Assembly (NCBI RefSeq): GCF_947498005.1
Contig: NZ_CANMIW010000011.1
Location: forward strand, 1-64,000
Direction of reading: 5' to 3'
Source: an uncultured Winogradskyella sp.
Lineage (GTDB): Bacteria > Bacteroidota > Bacteroidia > Flavobacteriales > Flavobacteriaceae
DNA length: 64,000 bases
In this document: piece after piece, positions 1-8,308 of the stretch
Layout: the number at the start of each line of letters is the position of its first letter
Numbering within the stretch: position 1 is the first letter of the stretch
Notes under the pieces: generated by a model
Databases searched by the model: none
What the model saw: the letters and a program-made list of their open reading frames with translations, nothing else
Told to the model about the DNA's origin: nothing
Translations under genes and position numbers: made by a program

Positions 1-2022
1 GGCACAGATGATAATGATCCAACGAATGATCCAACGGTAACTATTTTAGATGACAATCCAGAATTGACTGTAACAAAGACTGTGAATAATATTTCGTCTG
101 AAGGCGCAATAGGGTACTTAGATAATGTTATTACTTATGATATCGACGTAACTAACACAGGTAATGTGACCATTACTAACATAGAAATTACAGATGCAAA
201 TGCAGATGTAGGTTCAATTACTGGAAGTCCAATAGCAAGTTTGGCACCAGGCGATAGTGTTACTGTAACAGCGGAGCAAACGATTACGCAAGCTGATATA
301 GATGCTGGTTATATTGAGAATAGTGCAAGTGCAACTGGAGATAGTCCAAGTGGTACGGATGATGTTAGTGATGTATCCGATGCAGGAGACGAGGCGATAG
401 AAACACCAGATGGCGACGGAACAACAGATAGTGATCCAACAAATGATCCAACGGTAACACCATTACCAGATCCAAGTATTGAGGTTGTAAAAACATTTGA
501 AATTACTAATGATATATTACCAACAGGTGCAAGTTTAGATGATGAAATTACATATACTATAACGGTAACAAATACAGGTAATGTCACTTTAGACAATGTT
601 GCTATTGTTGATACATTTACAGATTTAGATGGGAACATATTAACTTTCGTTACAGGGCCAAGTTTTGTAAGTCCTTCAACAATGGGTAGTGTAGAAGGTA
701 TATTGTTAGTTAATGAAACAGCTACCTATACTGCTACATACAGTATTGAACAAGACGTAATTGATGTTGGTGGTTTCCAAAATAGTGTTGTTGCAAGTGG
801 TAATAGTCCTGACGATACTACAGTATCTGATACTAGTGATGATGGTAATGATGATGATGGTAATTTAGAGGATGATCCAACTGAGATTATTATAACATCA
901 GAACCTAGTATTAGTTTAATTAAAACAATATTGCCTTTAGAAGATACTAATGGTGATGGAATAGCTGGTGGTGTAGATGATATTATTAATTATGTATTCA
1001 TTGTTGAAAATACAGGAAACGTAACTTTAACTAATATTGTAGTTGAAGACAACCTACCTAATCTAAATTTAGTAGGAGGACCAATTTTAGAATTGCTTCC
1101 TGGCGAAATAGATAATGATACGTATACAGCAACTTATTTAATAACTCAAGAAGATATTGACTTAGGAACTGTAACAAATACAGCATCCGTAAGAGGAGAG
1201 CAACCAGGTGGTGATATAAATGATCCTTCTGATGATATCATTGATACAAGTGATGATCCTACGGATAATAATAATAATGATGATAATGGTGACGGTGAAC
1301 CAGATGATCCTACTGTAGTGATACTAAATTCAATTTTTGATTTAGAAGTAACTAAGGTTGTTGATGAAACGCGACCATTAATTGGTGATTTGGTAACCTT
1401 TACAATTGAAGTAGCAAACATCGGAAATGTAACAGCTACTAATATTGTTATAGATGAGCAAATTCCAAGTGGTTACGAAATTGCATTAGATCCAAATACG
1501 GGTGAACCATTGATTGATTTCATACCATTTGAACCAGATGCCTCATATTCAGTTGTAAATGGTGAATGGGTTATAAACCAATTAGATCCTGATGAAATAG
1601 GAATTCTTCAAATTACAGTGGAAGTTCTAGGATTTGGTGATTACTTAAATACGGCATATGTACAAAGTGCAGTTGGTGGAACAGATGAAAATCCAAGTAA
1701 TAATGAAGATGATGCAACTGTTAATCCAATATGTTTAACCATTTATAATGAGTTCTCACCAGATGGTGATGGTATAAATGAAACATTTGTGATTGACTGC
1801 ATTGAGCGTTTCCCTGATAATAAGTTAGAAGTTTATAATAGATGGGGTAATATCGTTTATAGCAAAAACGGTTATTTAAATGATTGGACAGGCATATCAA
1901 ACGGAAGAGCAGTAATTAATCAATCTGATGAGTTACCAGTAGGTACATATTATTATGTGCTGGATTTAGGAGATGGTTCAGATCCGAGAGTAGGTTGGCT
2001 ATATATTAATAGAAAAAACTAA
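1..2022 (+). CDS. Repeat adhesin with T9SS type B sorting domain (5' end missing)
   Basis: The reading frame is open from base 1, so the gene starts upstream of the window and 673 residues are visible. At least four modules of about 120-140 residues repeat. Each begins with a V/L-x-K-T strand and contains TxTVTNTGNVT-x-x-NV, which is the DUF11/DUF7507-type surface repeat. Modules are separated by Asp/Asn-rich linkers (DPTNDPTV, DDNGDGEPDDPTV) that look calcium-binding. The last ~95 residues, from FSPDGDGINETF through YNRWGNIVY to GWLYINRKN, form the gliding-motility-associated C-terminal (CHU_C) domain that targets proteins to the T9SS as type B cargo. The PorP/SprF gene directly downstream is the usual partner of type B cargo. 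A role as a cell-surface adhesin like SprB is inferred. Confidence 0.88.
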   Translation, partial: GTDDNDPTNDPTVTILDDNPELTVTKTVNNISSEGAIGYLDNVITYDIDVTNTGNVTITNIEITDANADVGSITGSPIASLAPGDSVTVTAEQTITQADIDAGYIENSASATGDSPSGTDDVSDVSDAGDEAIETPDGDGTTDSDPTNDPTVTPLPDPSIEVVKTFEITNDILPTGASLDDEITYTITVTNTGNVTLDNVAIVDTFTDLDGNILTFVTGPSFVSPSTMGSVEGILLVNETATYTATYSIEQDVIDVGGFQNSVVASGNSPDDTTVSDTSDDGNDDDGNLEDDPTEIIITSEPSISLIKTILPLEDTNGDGIAGGVDDIINYVFIVENTGNVTLTNIVVEDNLPNLNLVGGPILELLPGEIDNDTYTATYLITQEDIDLGTVTNTASVRGEQPGGDINDPSDDIIDTSDDPTDNNNNDDNGDGEPDDPTVVILNSIFDLEVTKVVDETRPLIGDLVTFTIEVANIGNVTATNIVIDEQIPSGYEIALDPNTGEPLIDFIPFEPDASYSVVNGEWVINQLDPDEIGILQITVEVLGFGDYLNTAYVQSAVGGTDENPSNNEDDATVNPICLTIYNEFSPDGDGINETFVIDCIERFPDNKLEVYNRWGNIVYSKNGYLNDWTGISNGRAVINQSDELPVGTYYYVLDLGDGSDPRVGWLYINRKN

Positions 2023-2050
2023 TTAGTACTTAATTATAATATATTTTAAA

Positions 2051-2977
2051 ATGATACATAAATCATCACAAATAAAAGGATTAATAGTTTTAGTATTCTT
2101 ACTAATTAGTACTATTAGTTTTGCACAGCAAGATCCGCAGTATACCCATTACATGTATAATACATTAAGCGTGAATCCTGCTTATGCTGGTCAAAGAGAA
2201 ACTTTAAGTGTTGTAGGTTTACACAGATCTCAATGGGTTGGGATTGATGGAGCACCACAAACACAATCATTAAGTATTCATTCGCCATTAAGAAATGAGC
2301 GAATTGGTTTAGGATTAAATATAGTAAATGATGCTTTAGGACCAGCAAGGGAATCTTTTATTGATGCTAACGTGTCTTATACTATTCCGTTAAACGCCGA
2401 GGATTTAAAGTTGTCTTTTGGTGTTAAGGGAGGTTTACATATCTTAGATACGGACTGGAGTAAAGGACGTTTTAGAAATACAGATCCAACATTTGAGGAT
2501 AATATAAATCTAATCTCGCCAATGATTGGTGCAGGTTTATACATGCACACTCGCAGATGGTACTTGGGTTTAGCAGTTCCAAATTTTATAACTACCGATC
2601 ATTATGATGATTATACAGAGTCAGTAGCAACAGAACGTATGCACTTTTACCTAATTGGAGGTTATGTATTTAATATTAGTGAAACCACTGAATTAAAACC
2701 GGCATTTTTATTAAAAGGAGTTTCGGGCGCACCAGTTATTGCTGATTTATCGGCAAACTTTTGGTTTCAAAAGAAATTAACTTTAGGCTTAGCATGGCGA
2801 TGGGATGATTCAGTAAGTGCTTTAGCGGGTTTCCAAGTAACTCCAGGTATGTTTATTGGTTATAGTTATGATATGACATCAACAGGTTTAAATAATTATA
2901 ATAGTGGAACACACGAAGTAACATTAAGATTTGAAGTAAAAAGGTTAGGTAGAATTTTATCTCCACGTTTCTTCTAA
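2051..2977 (+). CDS. PorP/SprF family type IX secretion outer membrane protein
   Basis: The product has 308 residues. An N-terminal signal peptide ends near ISFAQ, followed at once by the family hallmark QDPQYTHYMYN...VNPAYAG. The remainder alternates short amphipathic strands (for example GLGLNIVNDALGP and FIGYSYDM) and ends in RILSPRFF, as expected of an outer-membrane beta-barrel. PorP/SprF proteins associate with T9SS cargo carrying type B C-terminal domains and are needed for their surface display. The gene lies 28 nt after the adhesin and 4 nt before the OmpA-type gene, so the three are very likely co-transcribed. It therefore probably serves the adhesin encoded just upstream. Confidence 0.92.
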   Translation: MIHKSSQIKGLIVLVFLLISTISFAQQDPQYTHYMYNTLSVNPAYAGQRETLSVVGLHRSQWVGIDGAPQTQSLSIHSPLRNERIGLGLNIVNDALGPARESFIDANVSYTIPLNAEDLKLSFGVKGGLHILDTDWSKGRFRNTDPTFEDNINLISPMIGAGLYMHTRRWYLGLAVPNFITTDHYDDYTESVATERMHFYLIGGYVFNISETTELKPAFLLKGVSGAPVIADLSANFWFQKKLTLGLAWRWDDSVSALAGFQVTPGMFIGYSYDMTSTGLNNYNSGTHEVTLRFEVKRLGRILSPRFF

Positions 2978-2981
2978 AAAT

Positions 2982-4982
2982 ATGACTATGAAAACAGTAT
3001 CAAAATATATATTATTAACTTTTGTAATTGTAATTTCTTCTAGTGCATTTGGGCAAAATGGAAAGATACAAAGTGTTAAAGATGACTATAGAGATTTCGC
3101 TTATGTAAAAACAAGTGAAGTCTTGTTAGAAGTGGCAAATAATGGCTATAAGTCTGCGGATTTATTTCAAAAGTTGGCCAATTCATTTTACTTCCAAAAT
3201 AAAATGGAAGAAGCTTCTAAATGGTATGGAGAATTAATGAAACTCAATGAGGTTATTGATCCAGAATACTATTTTAGATATGCTTTAGCCTTAAAAGGTA
3301 TTAAAGATTATGAAGGTTCTGATAAATGGATGGAGAAATTTAATACATTAAAACCTAACGATTTAAGAGGTAAAGCCTTTGTTTCGAAGGTAGATTATAA
3401 ATCTGCGATTGAAGAATTGAGTAGAGATGATATTGAAATTGTAAATTTAGAAATCAATACGGAATTATCTGATTTTGGTACAACAGAGTACGAAAATGGA
3501 ATTGTATTTGCTTCAGCACGAGGCGGTGGAAGAAAATACAGATGGAATGAAGAACCGTATTTAGATCTCTACACCGTTGAAAAAATGGAAGATGGCACTT
3601 TTGCCGAAGTTAAAAGTGTAGGCGAAAATGTAAATACTAAGTTTCATGAATCTAGTGCGGTATTCTCTCCAAACGGAAAGTATATGTTTTTTACTCGTAA
3701 TAATTATTTCAAATCAAGATATAAAGAAGATGCAGTAGGTATTAATAGGTTGCAACTTTATAGAGCTACATTAGGAGAGGACGGAAATTGGGATAATATC
3801 CATAAAATACATTTCAATAGTTTAGATTATAGTGTAGCGCATCCAGCATTAAATTTACTAGGAACAAAATTATATTTTGCTTCAGATATGCCAGGAACTT
3901 TCGGCCAATCAGATATTTTTGTAGTAGATGTTAATGAAGATGGCACATTAGGAGAACCTGAAAATTTAGGAAGTTCTATTAATACTGAAGGTCAAGAATC
4001 GTTTCCTTTTATAAATACTAATGGAGATTTATATTATTCTTCAACTGGTTTTCCTGGTTTAGGTGGTTTAGATGTATTTGTATCTAAAGGTGCAGATCAA
4101 AAAGTAACGGGAGGTTCTAATCGTAACTTTCCTATTGAAAACGTTGGTGAACCAGTAAATAGTCCATGGGATGATTTTGGGTATTATGAAAACTTAGTAA
4201 CAAAACGTGTTTATTTCAGTTCTAACAGAGAAGGAGGAAAGGGAAGTGATGATATTTATACTTTCGAAATTCCTGAGATAAAACTTATAGTAGAAGGTAC
4301 TGTTCAAGATGTTAATACCGAAGAATTATTGCCTAATTCTACTGTTATTCTATTAGATAAAGATGGAAATGAAATAGATCGCCAAATCGTTGGAGATGAT
4401 GCTTATTTTAAATTTGATGTAGATCCAGAAAAAGAATATCTAATTAGAGTTGAGAAAGACAAATACACCTCAGATGAACAACGATTTACGACTCCAAATA
4501 AAAATCAGGAGTTGAAAATGGAGTTATTGATTGAGAAAGATGAGCAGCAAATTGAACCTTGTGATGATTTAGCGAAAGTATTAGATATCCCAATTATTTA
4601 TTTTGATTTCGATAAATCTAATATTAGATATGATGCAGAAATTGAGATTCAAAAAGTATTGGCGGTATTAAATAAATACCCAACAATGCATATTGATATT
4701 CGTAGTCATACAGATTGTAGAGGACCTGCTTCTTATAATGAAAAACTTTCAGATAGAAGAGCAAAATCTACAAGAGCATATCTAATTGAAAAGGGAATTG
4801 ACGCAGAACGTTTAACGGCTAAAGGTTATGGCGAATCTCGCTTAATTAACGATTGTGGATGTGAACCTACTAATGATTCTAATTGTTCTCAAGAAGAGCA
4901 CCAGTTAAATAGACGTAGTGAGTTTATTATAACTAGTATAAATGGACAAACATGTGAAGATAAAGAGGAGGATAAAGATTAA
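2982..4982 (+). CDS. PorE-like TPR/PD40/OmpA-domain protein
   Basis: This 666-residue exported protein has a signal peptide ending near SSAFGQ. ATG codons 1 and 3 are both possible starts. In order it shows a TPR-like helical region (about 35-130), WD40-like PD40 repeats (about 155-430: SSAVFSPNGKYMFF, FASDMPGTFGQSDIF, YFSSNREGGKGSDDIY), a carboxypeptidase-regulatory-like Ig fold (about 435-510), and a C-terminal OmpA domain (about 540-655). The OmpA domain keeps the peptidoglycan-binding residues in SHTDCRGPASYNEKLSDRRA and NRRSEF. This architecture matches the T9SS component PorE, which anchors the outer-membrane complex to peptidoglycan, and also the generic OmpA partners of PorP/SprF. The tight operon with PorP/SprF favours a dedicated partner of the upstream adhesin rather than the core PorE. 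Confidence 0.88.
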   Translation: MTMKTVSKYILLTFVIVISSSAFGQNGKIQSVKDDYRDFAYVKTSEVLLEVANNGYKSADLFQKLANSFYFQNKMEEASKWYGELMKLNEVIDPEYYFRYALALKGIKDYEGSDKWMEKFNTLKPNDLRGKAFVSKVDYKSAIEELSRDDIEIVNLEINTELSDFGTTEYENGIVFASARGGGRKYRWNEEPYLDLYTVEKMEDGTFAEVKSVGENVNTKFHESSAVFSPNGKYMFFTRNNYFKSRYKEDAVGINRLQLYRATLGEDGNWDNIHKIHFNSLDYSVAHPALNLLGTKLYFASDMPGTFGQSDIFVVDVNEDGTLGEPENLGSSINTEGQESFPFINTNGDLYYSSTGFPGLGGLDVFVSKGADQKVTGGSNRNFPIENVGEPVNSPWDDFGYYENLVTKRVYFSSNREGGKGSDDIYTFEIPEIKLIVEGTVQDVNTEELLPNSTVILLDKDGNEIDRQIVGDDAYFKFDVDPEKEYLIRVEKDKYTSDEQRFTTPNKNQELKMELLIEKDEQQIEPCDDLAKVLDIPIIYFDFDKSNIRYDAEIEIQKVLAVLNKYPTMHIDIRSHTDCRGPASYNEKLSDRRAKSTRAYLIEKGIDAERLTAKGYGESRLINDCGCEPTNDSNCSQEEHQLNRRSEFIITSINGQTCEDKEEDKD

Positions 4983-5004
4983 TTTTTTCTTTATCTACTA
5001 GAAT

Positions 5005-5039
5005 AAAATAGCCGTTTAATTATTTAAACGGCTATTTTT
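5005..5039 (+). terminator. Rho-independent terminator after the adhesin-porP-ompA operon
   Basis: A 15-bp stem, AAAATAGCCGTTTAA pairing with TTAAACGGCTATTTT, has a 4-nt loop and a T-rich tail. It lies 23 nt after the OmpA-type stop codon and separates that operon from idi. Confidence 0.85.
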
Positions 5040-5086
5040 ATGAAATCCTTTACTTTTTTTTATAATTAAGATGTTAATTTTACAGA

Positions 5087-5611
5087 ATGACAGAAGAACA
5101 AGTCATCTTAGTAGATGAAAATGATAACCAAATAGGTTTAATGCCCAAAATGGAAGCGCATGAAAAAGCGCTTTTACACAGAGCGTTTTCAGTATTTGTG
5201 TTCAATGATAAAAATGAATTGATGTTACAACAACGTGCAGCGCATAAATATCATTCTCCAGAGTTATGGACTAATACCTGTTGTAGTCATCAACGTAATG
5301 GTGAAACGAATTTAGAAGCCGGGAAACGACGTTTGCAAGAAGAAATGGGATTTGTTACCAATTTAGAAGAGAAAACATCGTTTATCTATAAAGCACCATT
5401 TGATAACGGTCTTACTGAGCATGAATATGATCATGTTATGGTAGGTTATTATAATGATGAACCTTCAGTTAATGACGAGGAAGTAATGGCATGGAAATGG
5501 ATGAAATTAGATGCTGTTAAGTTAGATATGATTGAAAATCCACAAGTATATACAGCGTGGTTTAAGATTATTTTCGAGAAGTTTTATGAATTCATAAACG
5601 TAAACAAATAA
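5087..5611 (+). CDS. idi: Isopentenyl-diphosphate delta-isomerase, type 1
   Basis: This 174-residue Nudix-fold enzyme interconverts isopentenyl and dimethylallyl diphosphate, the isoprenoid building blocks. The motif WTNTCCSHQ places the catalytic cysteine at about Cys66. The Nudix box reads G-ETNLEAGKRRLQEEMGF (about 72-89), and the second catalytic acid lies in HEYDHVMVG (about Glu113). Length is typical of type 1 Idi. The stop codon overlaps the next start as TAATG, so translation is probably coupled to the pterin-type enzyme. No functional link between the two activities is obvious. Confidence 0.95.
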   Translation: MTEEQVILVDENDNQIGLMPKMEAHEKALLHRAFSVFVFNDKNELMLQQRAAHKYHSPELWTNTCCSHQRNGETNLEAGKRRLQEEMGFVTNLEEKTSFIYKAPFDNGLTEHEYDHVMVGYYNDEPSVNDEEVMAWKWMKLDAVKLDMIENPQVYTAWFKIIFEKFYEFINVNK

Positions 5612-6021
5612 TGAAGGTTACTGTACATAGAAAAGCACATTTTAACGCAGCACATCGATTATATAGAAAAGATTGGAATTTTGAGAAAAACCAAGCAGTA
5701 TTTGGCTTATGTAATAATCCGAACTTTCATGGTCATAATTACGAATTAATTGCGAGTGTTACGGGAGAAATAGATCCTGAAACAGGTTATGTTATTGATG
5801 TGAAAATTTTAAAAGATATTATTAAATCTGAAGTTGAAGATGCCTTTGATCACAAGAATCTAAATGTAGAAGTACCAGAATTTGAAGATTTAAACCCAAC
5901 TGCAGAGAATATTGCAGTTGTCATTTACGACAAAATCAAGAAGAAATTAGATACAAAATTTTATCTTGAAATAACGTTATATGAAACACCTCGTAACTTT
6001 GTAACCTATTCGGGCCAATAA
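5611..6021 (+). CDS. 6-pyruvoyl-tetrahydropterin synthase / 6-carboxy-tetrahydropterin synthase family
   Basis: This 136-residue protein of the T-fold PTPS/QueD family converts 7,8-dihydroneopterin triphosphate. Zinc-binding histidines are visible in HFNAAHRL and FHGHNY. The catalytic cysteine is in GLCNNPNFHGH, the catalytic-relay histidine in FDHKNLN, and the pterin-anchoring glutamate in LYETPRN. Whether it is QueD (queuosine pathway) or PTPS (biopterin) cannot be settled from sequence alone, and no other queuosine genes lie in the window. It overlaps idi by one base (TAATG) and is followed 4 nt later by manA, so the three form an operon. Confidence 0.87.
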   Translation: MKVTVHRKAHFNAAHRLYRKDWNFEKNQAVFGLCNNPNFHGHNYELIASVTGEIDPETGYVIDVKILKDIIKSEVEDAFDHKNLNVEVPEFEDLNPTAENIAVVIYDKIKKKLDTKFYLEITLYETPRNFVTYSGQ

Positions 6022-6025
6022 CACT

Positions 6026-6997
6026 ATGAAAAATCCTCTATACCCATTAAAATTTCAACCTATTCTAAAAGATAAAATTTGGGGTGGAGAAAAGTTGCAT
6101 AAACATTTTAATAAAGATTCTAATTCTAAATCTTTAGGAGAAAGCTGGGAAATAAGTACAGTACCAGATGATGTTTCTATTGTTGTTAATGGAAGTTTAA
6201 AAGGGCAATCTCTTCAAGATTTAGTTAATGAATATACATCAGGTTTGTTAGGGAATAAAAACTGGGATCGGTTTGGTACTGATTTTCCGTTACTGATTAA
6301 ATTCATAGATGCTAAAGAGGATTTAAGTATACAATTACATCCAGATGATGATTTGGCAAGTTTAAGACATAATTCTTTTGGTAAAACAGAAATGTGGTAT
6401 GTAATGCAAGCCGAAACAGATGCAAATCTAATTGTAGGTTTTAACAGAGACATGGATAAAGAAACTTATCTAGAACACTTAAAAAACAAAACGCTTACCA
6501 AAATTTTAAATTTTGATAAAGTAAGCGAAGGCGATACTTATTTTATTGAAGCTGGAAGAGTACATGCCATTGGCGCAGGAGTATTGTTAGCAGAAATTCA
6601 ACAGACAAGTGATGTCACATACCGCGTGTATGATTGGGATAGAGTAGATAAGGATGGTAATGAGCGCGATTTACATAATGATTTGGCTATTGATGCTTTT
6701 AAATTTGAATTAAAAAATGATTATAAAATCGATTATAGTTTAGACAAAAACACATCTAATAAGATGGTACAATGTCCTTTTTTTACAACTAATATATTAG
6801 AATTAAATACTGAAGTGATTAAGCAAAATACGTTGGACTCATTTATTATCTATATGTGTGTAGATGGCGAAGTAGAAATAATCACTGAAGATTATAAAGA
6901 AATTATTACAAAAGGAGAGTCGCTTCTTATGCCAGCTGAGATTACAGATTTTAAATTAAAAGCAGATTACGGCAAATTACTAGAAGTTTACGTTTAA
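6026..6997 (+). CDS. manA: Mannose-6-phosphate isomerase, class I (type 1 phosphomannose isomerase)
   Basis: This 323-residue cupin enzyme interconverts fructose-6-phosphate and mannose-6-phosphate, feeding mannose and GDP-sugar synthesis. The N-terminal signature PILKDKIWGG is present. Zinc ligands appear in SIQLHPDD (Gln and His), in KTEMWYV (Glu) and in GRVHAIGAGVLLAEIQQTSDVTYRVYDW (His). The length fits the short Bacillus/Bacteroidota type without the extra insert. It is the third gene of a tight operon behind idi and the PTPS-like gene. Confidence 0.92.
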   Translation: MKNPLYPLKFQPILKDKIWGGEKLHKHFNKDSNSKSLGESWEISTVPDDVSIVVNGSLKGQSLQDLVNEYTSGLLGNKNWDRFGTDFPLLIKFIDAKEDLSIQLHPDDDLASLRHNSFGKTEMWYVMQAETDANLIVGFNRDMDKETYLEHLKNKTLTKILNFDKVSEGDTYFIEAGRVHAIGAGVLLAEIQQTSDVTYRVYDWDRVDKDGNERDLHNDLAIDAFKFELKNDYKIDYSLDKNTSNKMVQCPFFTTNILELNTEVIKQNTLDSFIIYMCVDGEVEIITEDYKEIITKGESLLMPAEITDFKLKADYGKLLEVYV

Positions 6998-7079
6998 AAC
7001 TTCTTGAGAAAGTAAATTTAACTTAGTTATATAACTAAAAGGAATTAGTACTTTTGTAAACATTAAAAAAATAAATATT

Positions 7080-7349
7080 ATGGCGAATAAAAGAGATTTA
7101 AAGAAAGATATAAATTACGTTTTGGGTGATATTATTGAAGCAGTTTATGTATGGGAACTAACTAATTCTGCAAAACCAACTAAAGATAGTGAAGCTATTA
7201 TTGATGAAGCTATTACTACTTTTGATGAGTTAATTGCTCGCGTAAACGATAGAAGTGTAGAAGATAAGAAAGCACACTTTAAAGCAATAAACAATGACCT
7301 TGAATCAAAAGGGAAAAACCTCATTGAAAAAATTAATAAATTAAAATAA
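7080..7349 (+). CDS. Small conserved cytoplasmic protein of unknown function
   Basis: The product is an 89-residue, lysine- and acid-rich, apparently all-helical protein (KRDLKKDINYVLGDIIEAVYVWE...). It has no signal peptide, no membrane segment and no cysteine. I recall similar small proteins annotated as hypothetical in flavobacteria, but cannot name a domain. A -7 element TACTTTTG (7049-7056) stands 23 nt before the ATG, which supports a monocistronic transcript. The region after the stop holds the promoter of the tRNA gene. No function is proposed. Confidence 0.75.
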   Translation: MANKRDLKKDINYVLGDIIEAVYVWELTNSAKPTKDSEAIIDEAITTFDELIARVNDRSVEDKKAHFKAINNDLESKGKNLIEKINKLK

Positions 7350-7354
7350 ATTGT

Positions 7355-7385
7355 TTTGCAAATTTGAATATCTATTTTAAATTTG
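7355..7385 (+). promoter_or_regulatory. Bacteroidota-type promoter of the tRNA-Thr gene
   Basis: A TTTG (7355-7358) is followed after exactly 19 nt by TAAATTTG (7378-7385), matching the -33/-7 consensus TTTG-N19-TAnnTTTG. The tRNA begins 14 nt further on. The two boxes also lie in the arms of a perfect 11-bp inverted repeat (7355-7365 with 7379-7389), so the same bases could form a hairpin in transcripts reading through from the upstream gene. Confidence 0.75.
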
Positions 7386-7398
7386 CAAACTCTTTTTT

Positions 7399-7472
7399 GC
7401 CGATGTAGCTCAGCTGGCTAGAGCAGCTGATTTGTAATCAGCAGGTCGTGGGTTCGAGTCCCTCCATCGGCT
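7399..7472 (+). tRNA. tRNA-Thr (anticodon TGT)
   Basis: A complete 74-nt cloverleaf. The acceptor stem is GCCGATG with CATCGGC, the D-arm GCTC...GAGC, the anticodon stem GCTGA with TCAGC around loop TTTGTAA (anticodon TGT at 7433-7435), and the T-arm contains GGTTCGAGTCC. The discriminator base is T at 7472. CCA is not encoded. It reads ACA codons. Confidence 0.97.
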
Positions 7473-7483
7473 CTTAAAAAAGA

Positions 7484-7517
7484 AAAATCCAATCATTAAA
7501 TTATGATTGGATTTTTT
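7484..7517 (+). terminator. Bidirectional terminator after tRNA-Thr
   Basis: The 13-bp stem AAAATCCAATCAT/ATGATTGGATTTT has a 6-nt loop and a T run. It sits 12 nt after the tRNA and 30 nt beyond the stop codon of the convergent DUF4369 gene, so it can serve both. Confidence 0.85.
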
Positions 7518-7546
7518 ATTTTATTACAATAAAATAAAAACTTATA

Positions 7547-8257
7547 CTATTCCGTAGTAGTTCTATTAGCAATAGCTTCGTTTAGCTTTTTACCATACAG
7601 TGAATTCTTTATCTCTGGTGTTAAACTATTATAAATTGAATCTATAAAAATAGGATTTGCATTCCTGGCTTCATACAAAGCCAAGTAAGGTGCAATTTCA
7701 TTGTCTTTATGATTCATAGCATATTGTATAGTATATGCGTATTTACGCTTTACCATGTTGTCTCCTAATCTATTTAAAGAGTCAACAGCTATACTATCGT
7801 TTTCTTTTTGTGCCAAAAAACGAGCCTCCAACATATCTAAATTTTGATCGTTAAATTTAGACATCACTTCTATATATTCCGCTAATAACTCTTGTTGTTT
7901 AGAGCCTTTTATTTCAGAATCATAATTAAAATTCTTTAAAGTTGTATTGATTTCGGTAACCCCTTTGTTAGCGAAAAATGGTATAAAATGCTCTTCACCA
8001 TCATTCTTAAACAATTTTAAATAAAGAATAATTGGTTCTTCTAAATCGGTATGCAACTTAAATTCTGATTGTCCATTAATAACCACAGAATCTAAATTTA
8101 TAATAGTAGAATCGCCATCTTTTTGAAGATAGACAATACCCTTTTTTAAACCTTTTACTTTTCCTTTTAGTGTGAATGTTGCCTCACTCTCCTTAGCGCA
8201 AGACACGGCCAAAATTGTTAAGATAATGAGCGTTAAGGCTTTGTTTAATTTTGTCAT
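7547..8257 (-). CDS. DUF4369-domain lipoprotein
   Basis: This 236-residue protein has a lipoprotein signal peptide with lipobox LAVSC (lipidated Cys20). The N-terminal FTLKGKVKGLKKGIVYLQKDGD is the recognisable start of DUF4369, a beta-sandwich that usually precedes a thioredoxin-like (TlpA/ResA) domain in Bacteroidota. Here the rest is helical and no CxxC or thioredoxin fold can be seen, so it is a stand-alone form. The neighbour 51 nt upstream on the same strand is the DUF819 protein, so the two may share a transcript. The function is unknown. Confidence 0.8.
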   Translation of the reverse strand: MTKLNKALTLIILTILAVSCAKESEATFTLKGKVKGLKKGIVYLQKDGDSTIINLDSVVINGQSEFKLHTDLEEPIILYLKLFKNDGEEHFIPFFANKGVTEINTTLKNFNYDSEIKGSKQQELLAEYIEVMSKFNDQNLDMLEARFLAQKENDSIAVDSLNRLGDNMVKRKYAYTIQYAMNHKDNEIAPYLALYEARNANPIFIDSIYNSLTPEIKNSLYGKKLNEAIANRTTTE

Positions 8258-8308
8258 ATTTTGATAAATAATTAAGTGCGTAAATATCTTATAATTGTTT
8301 TAAAAAAA

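Noticed and set aside
309-638. Open reading frame on the minus strand opposite the adhesin repeats
   Set aside because: It is the reverse complement of the D/N/T-rich repeats and has no family features; the plus frame carries the clear sorting domain.
840-1290. Asp/Asn-rich repeated codons that look like a tandem repeat array or CRISPR
   Set aside because: They are in-frame linkers between adhesin modules, with irregular lengths and no spacer structure.
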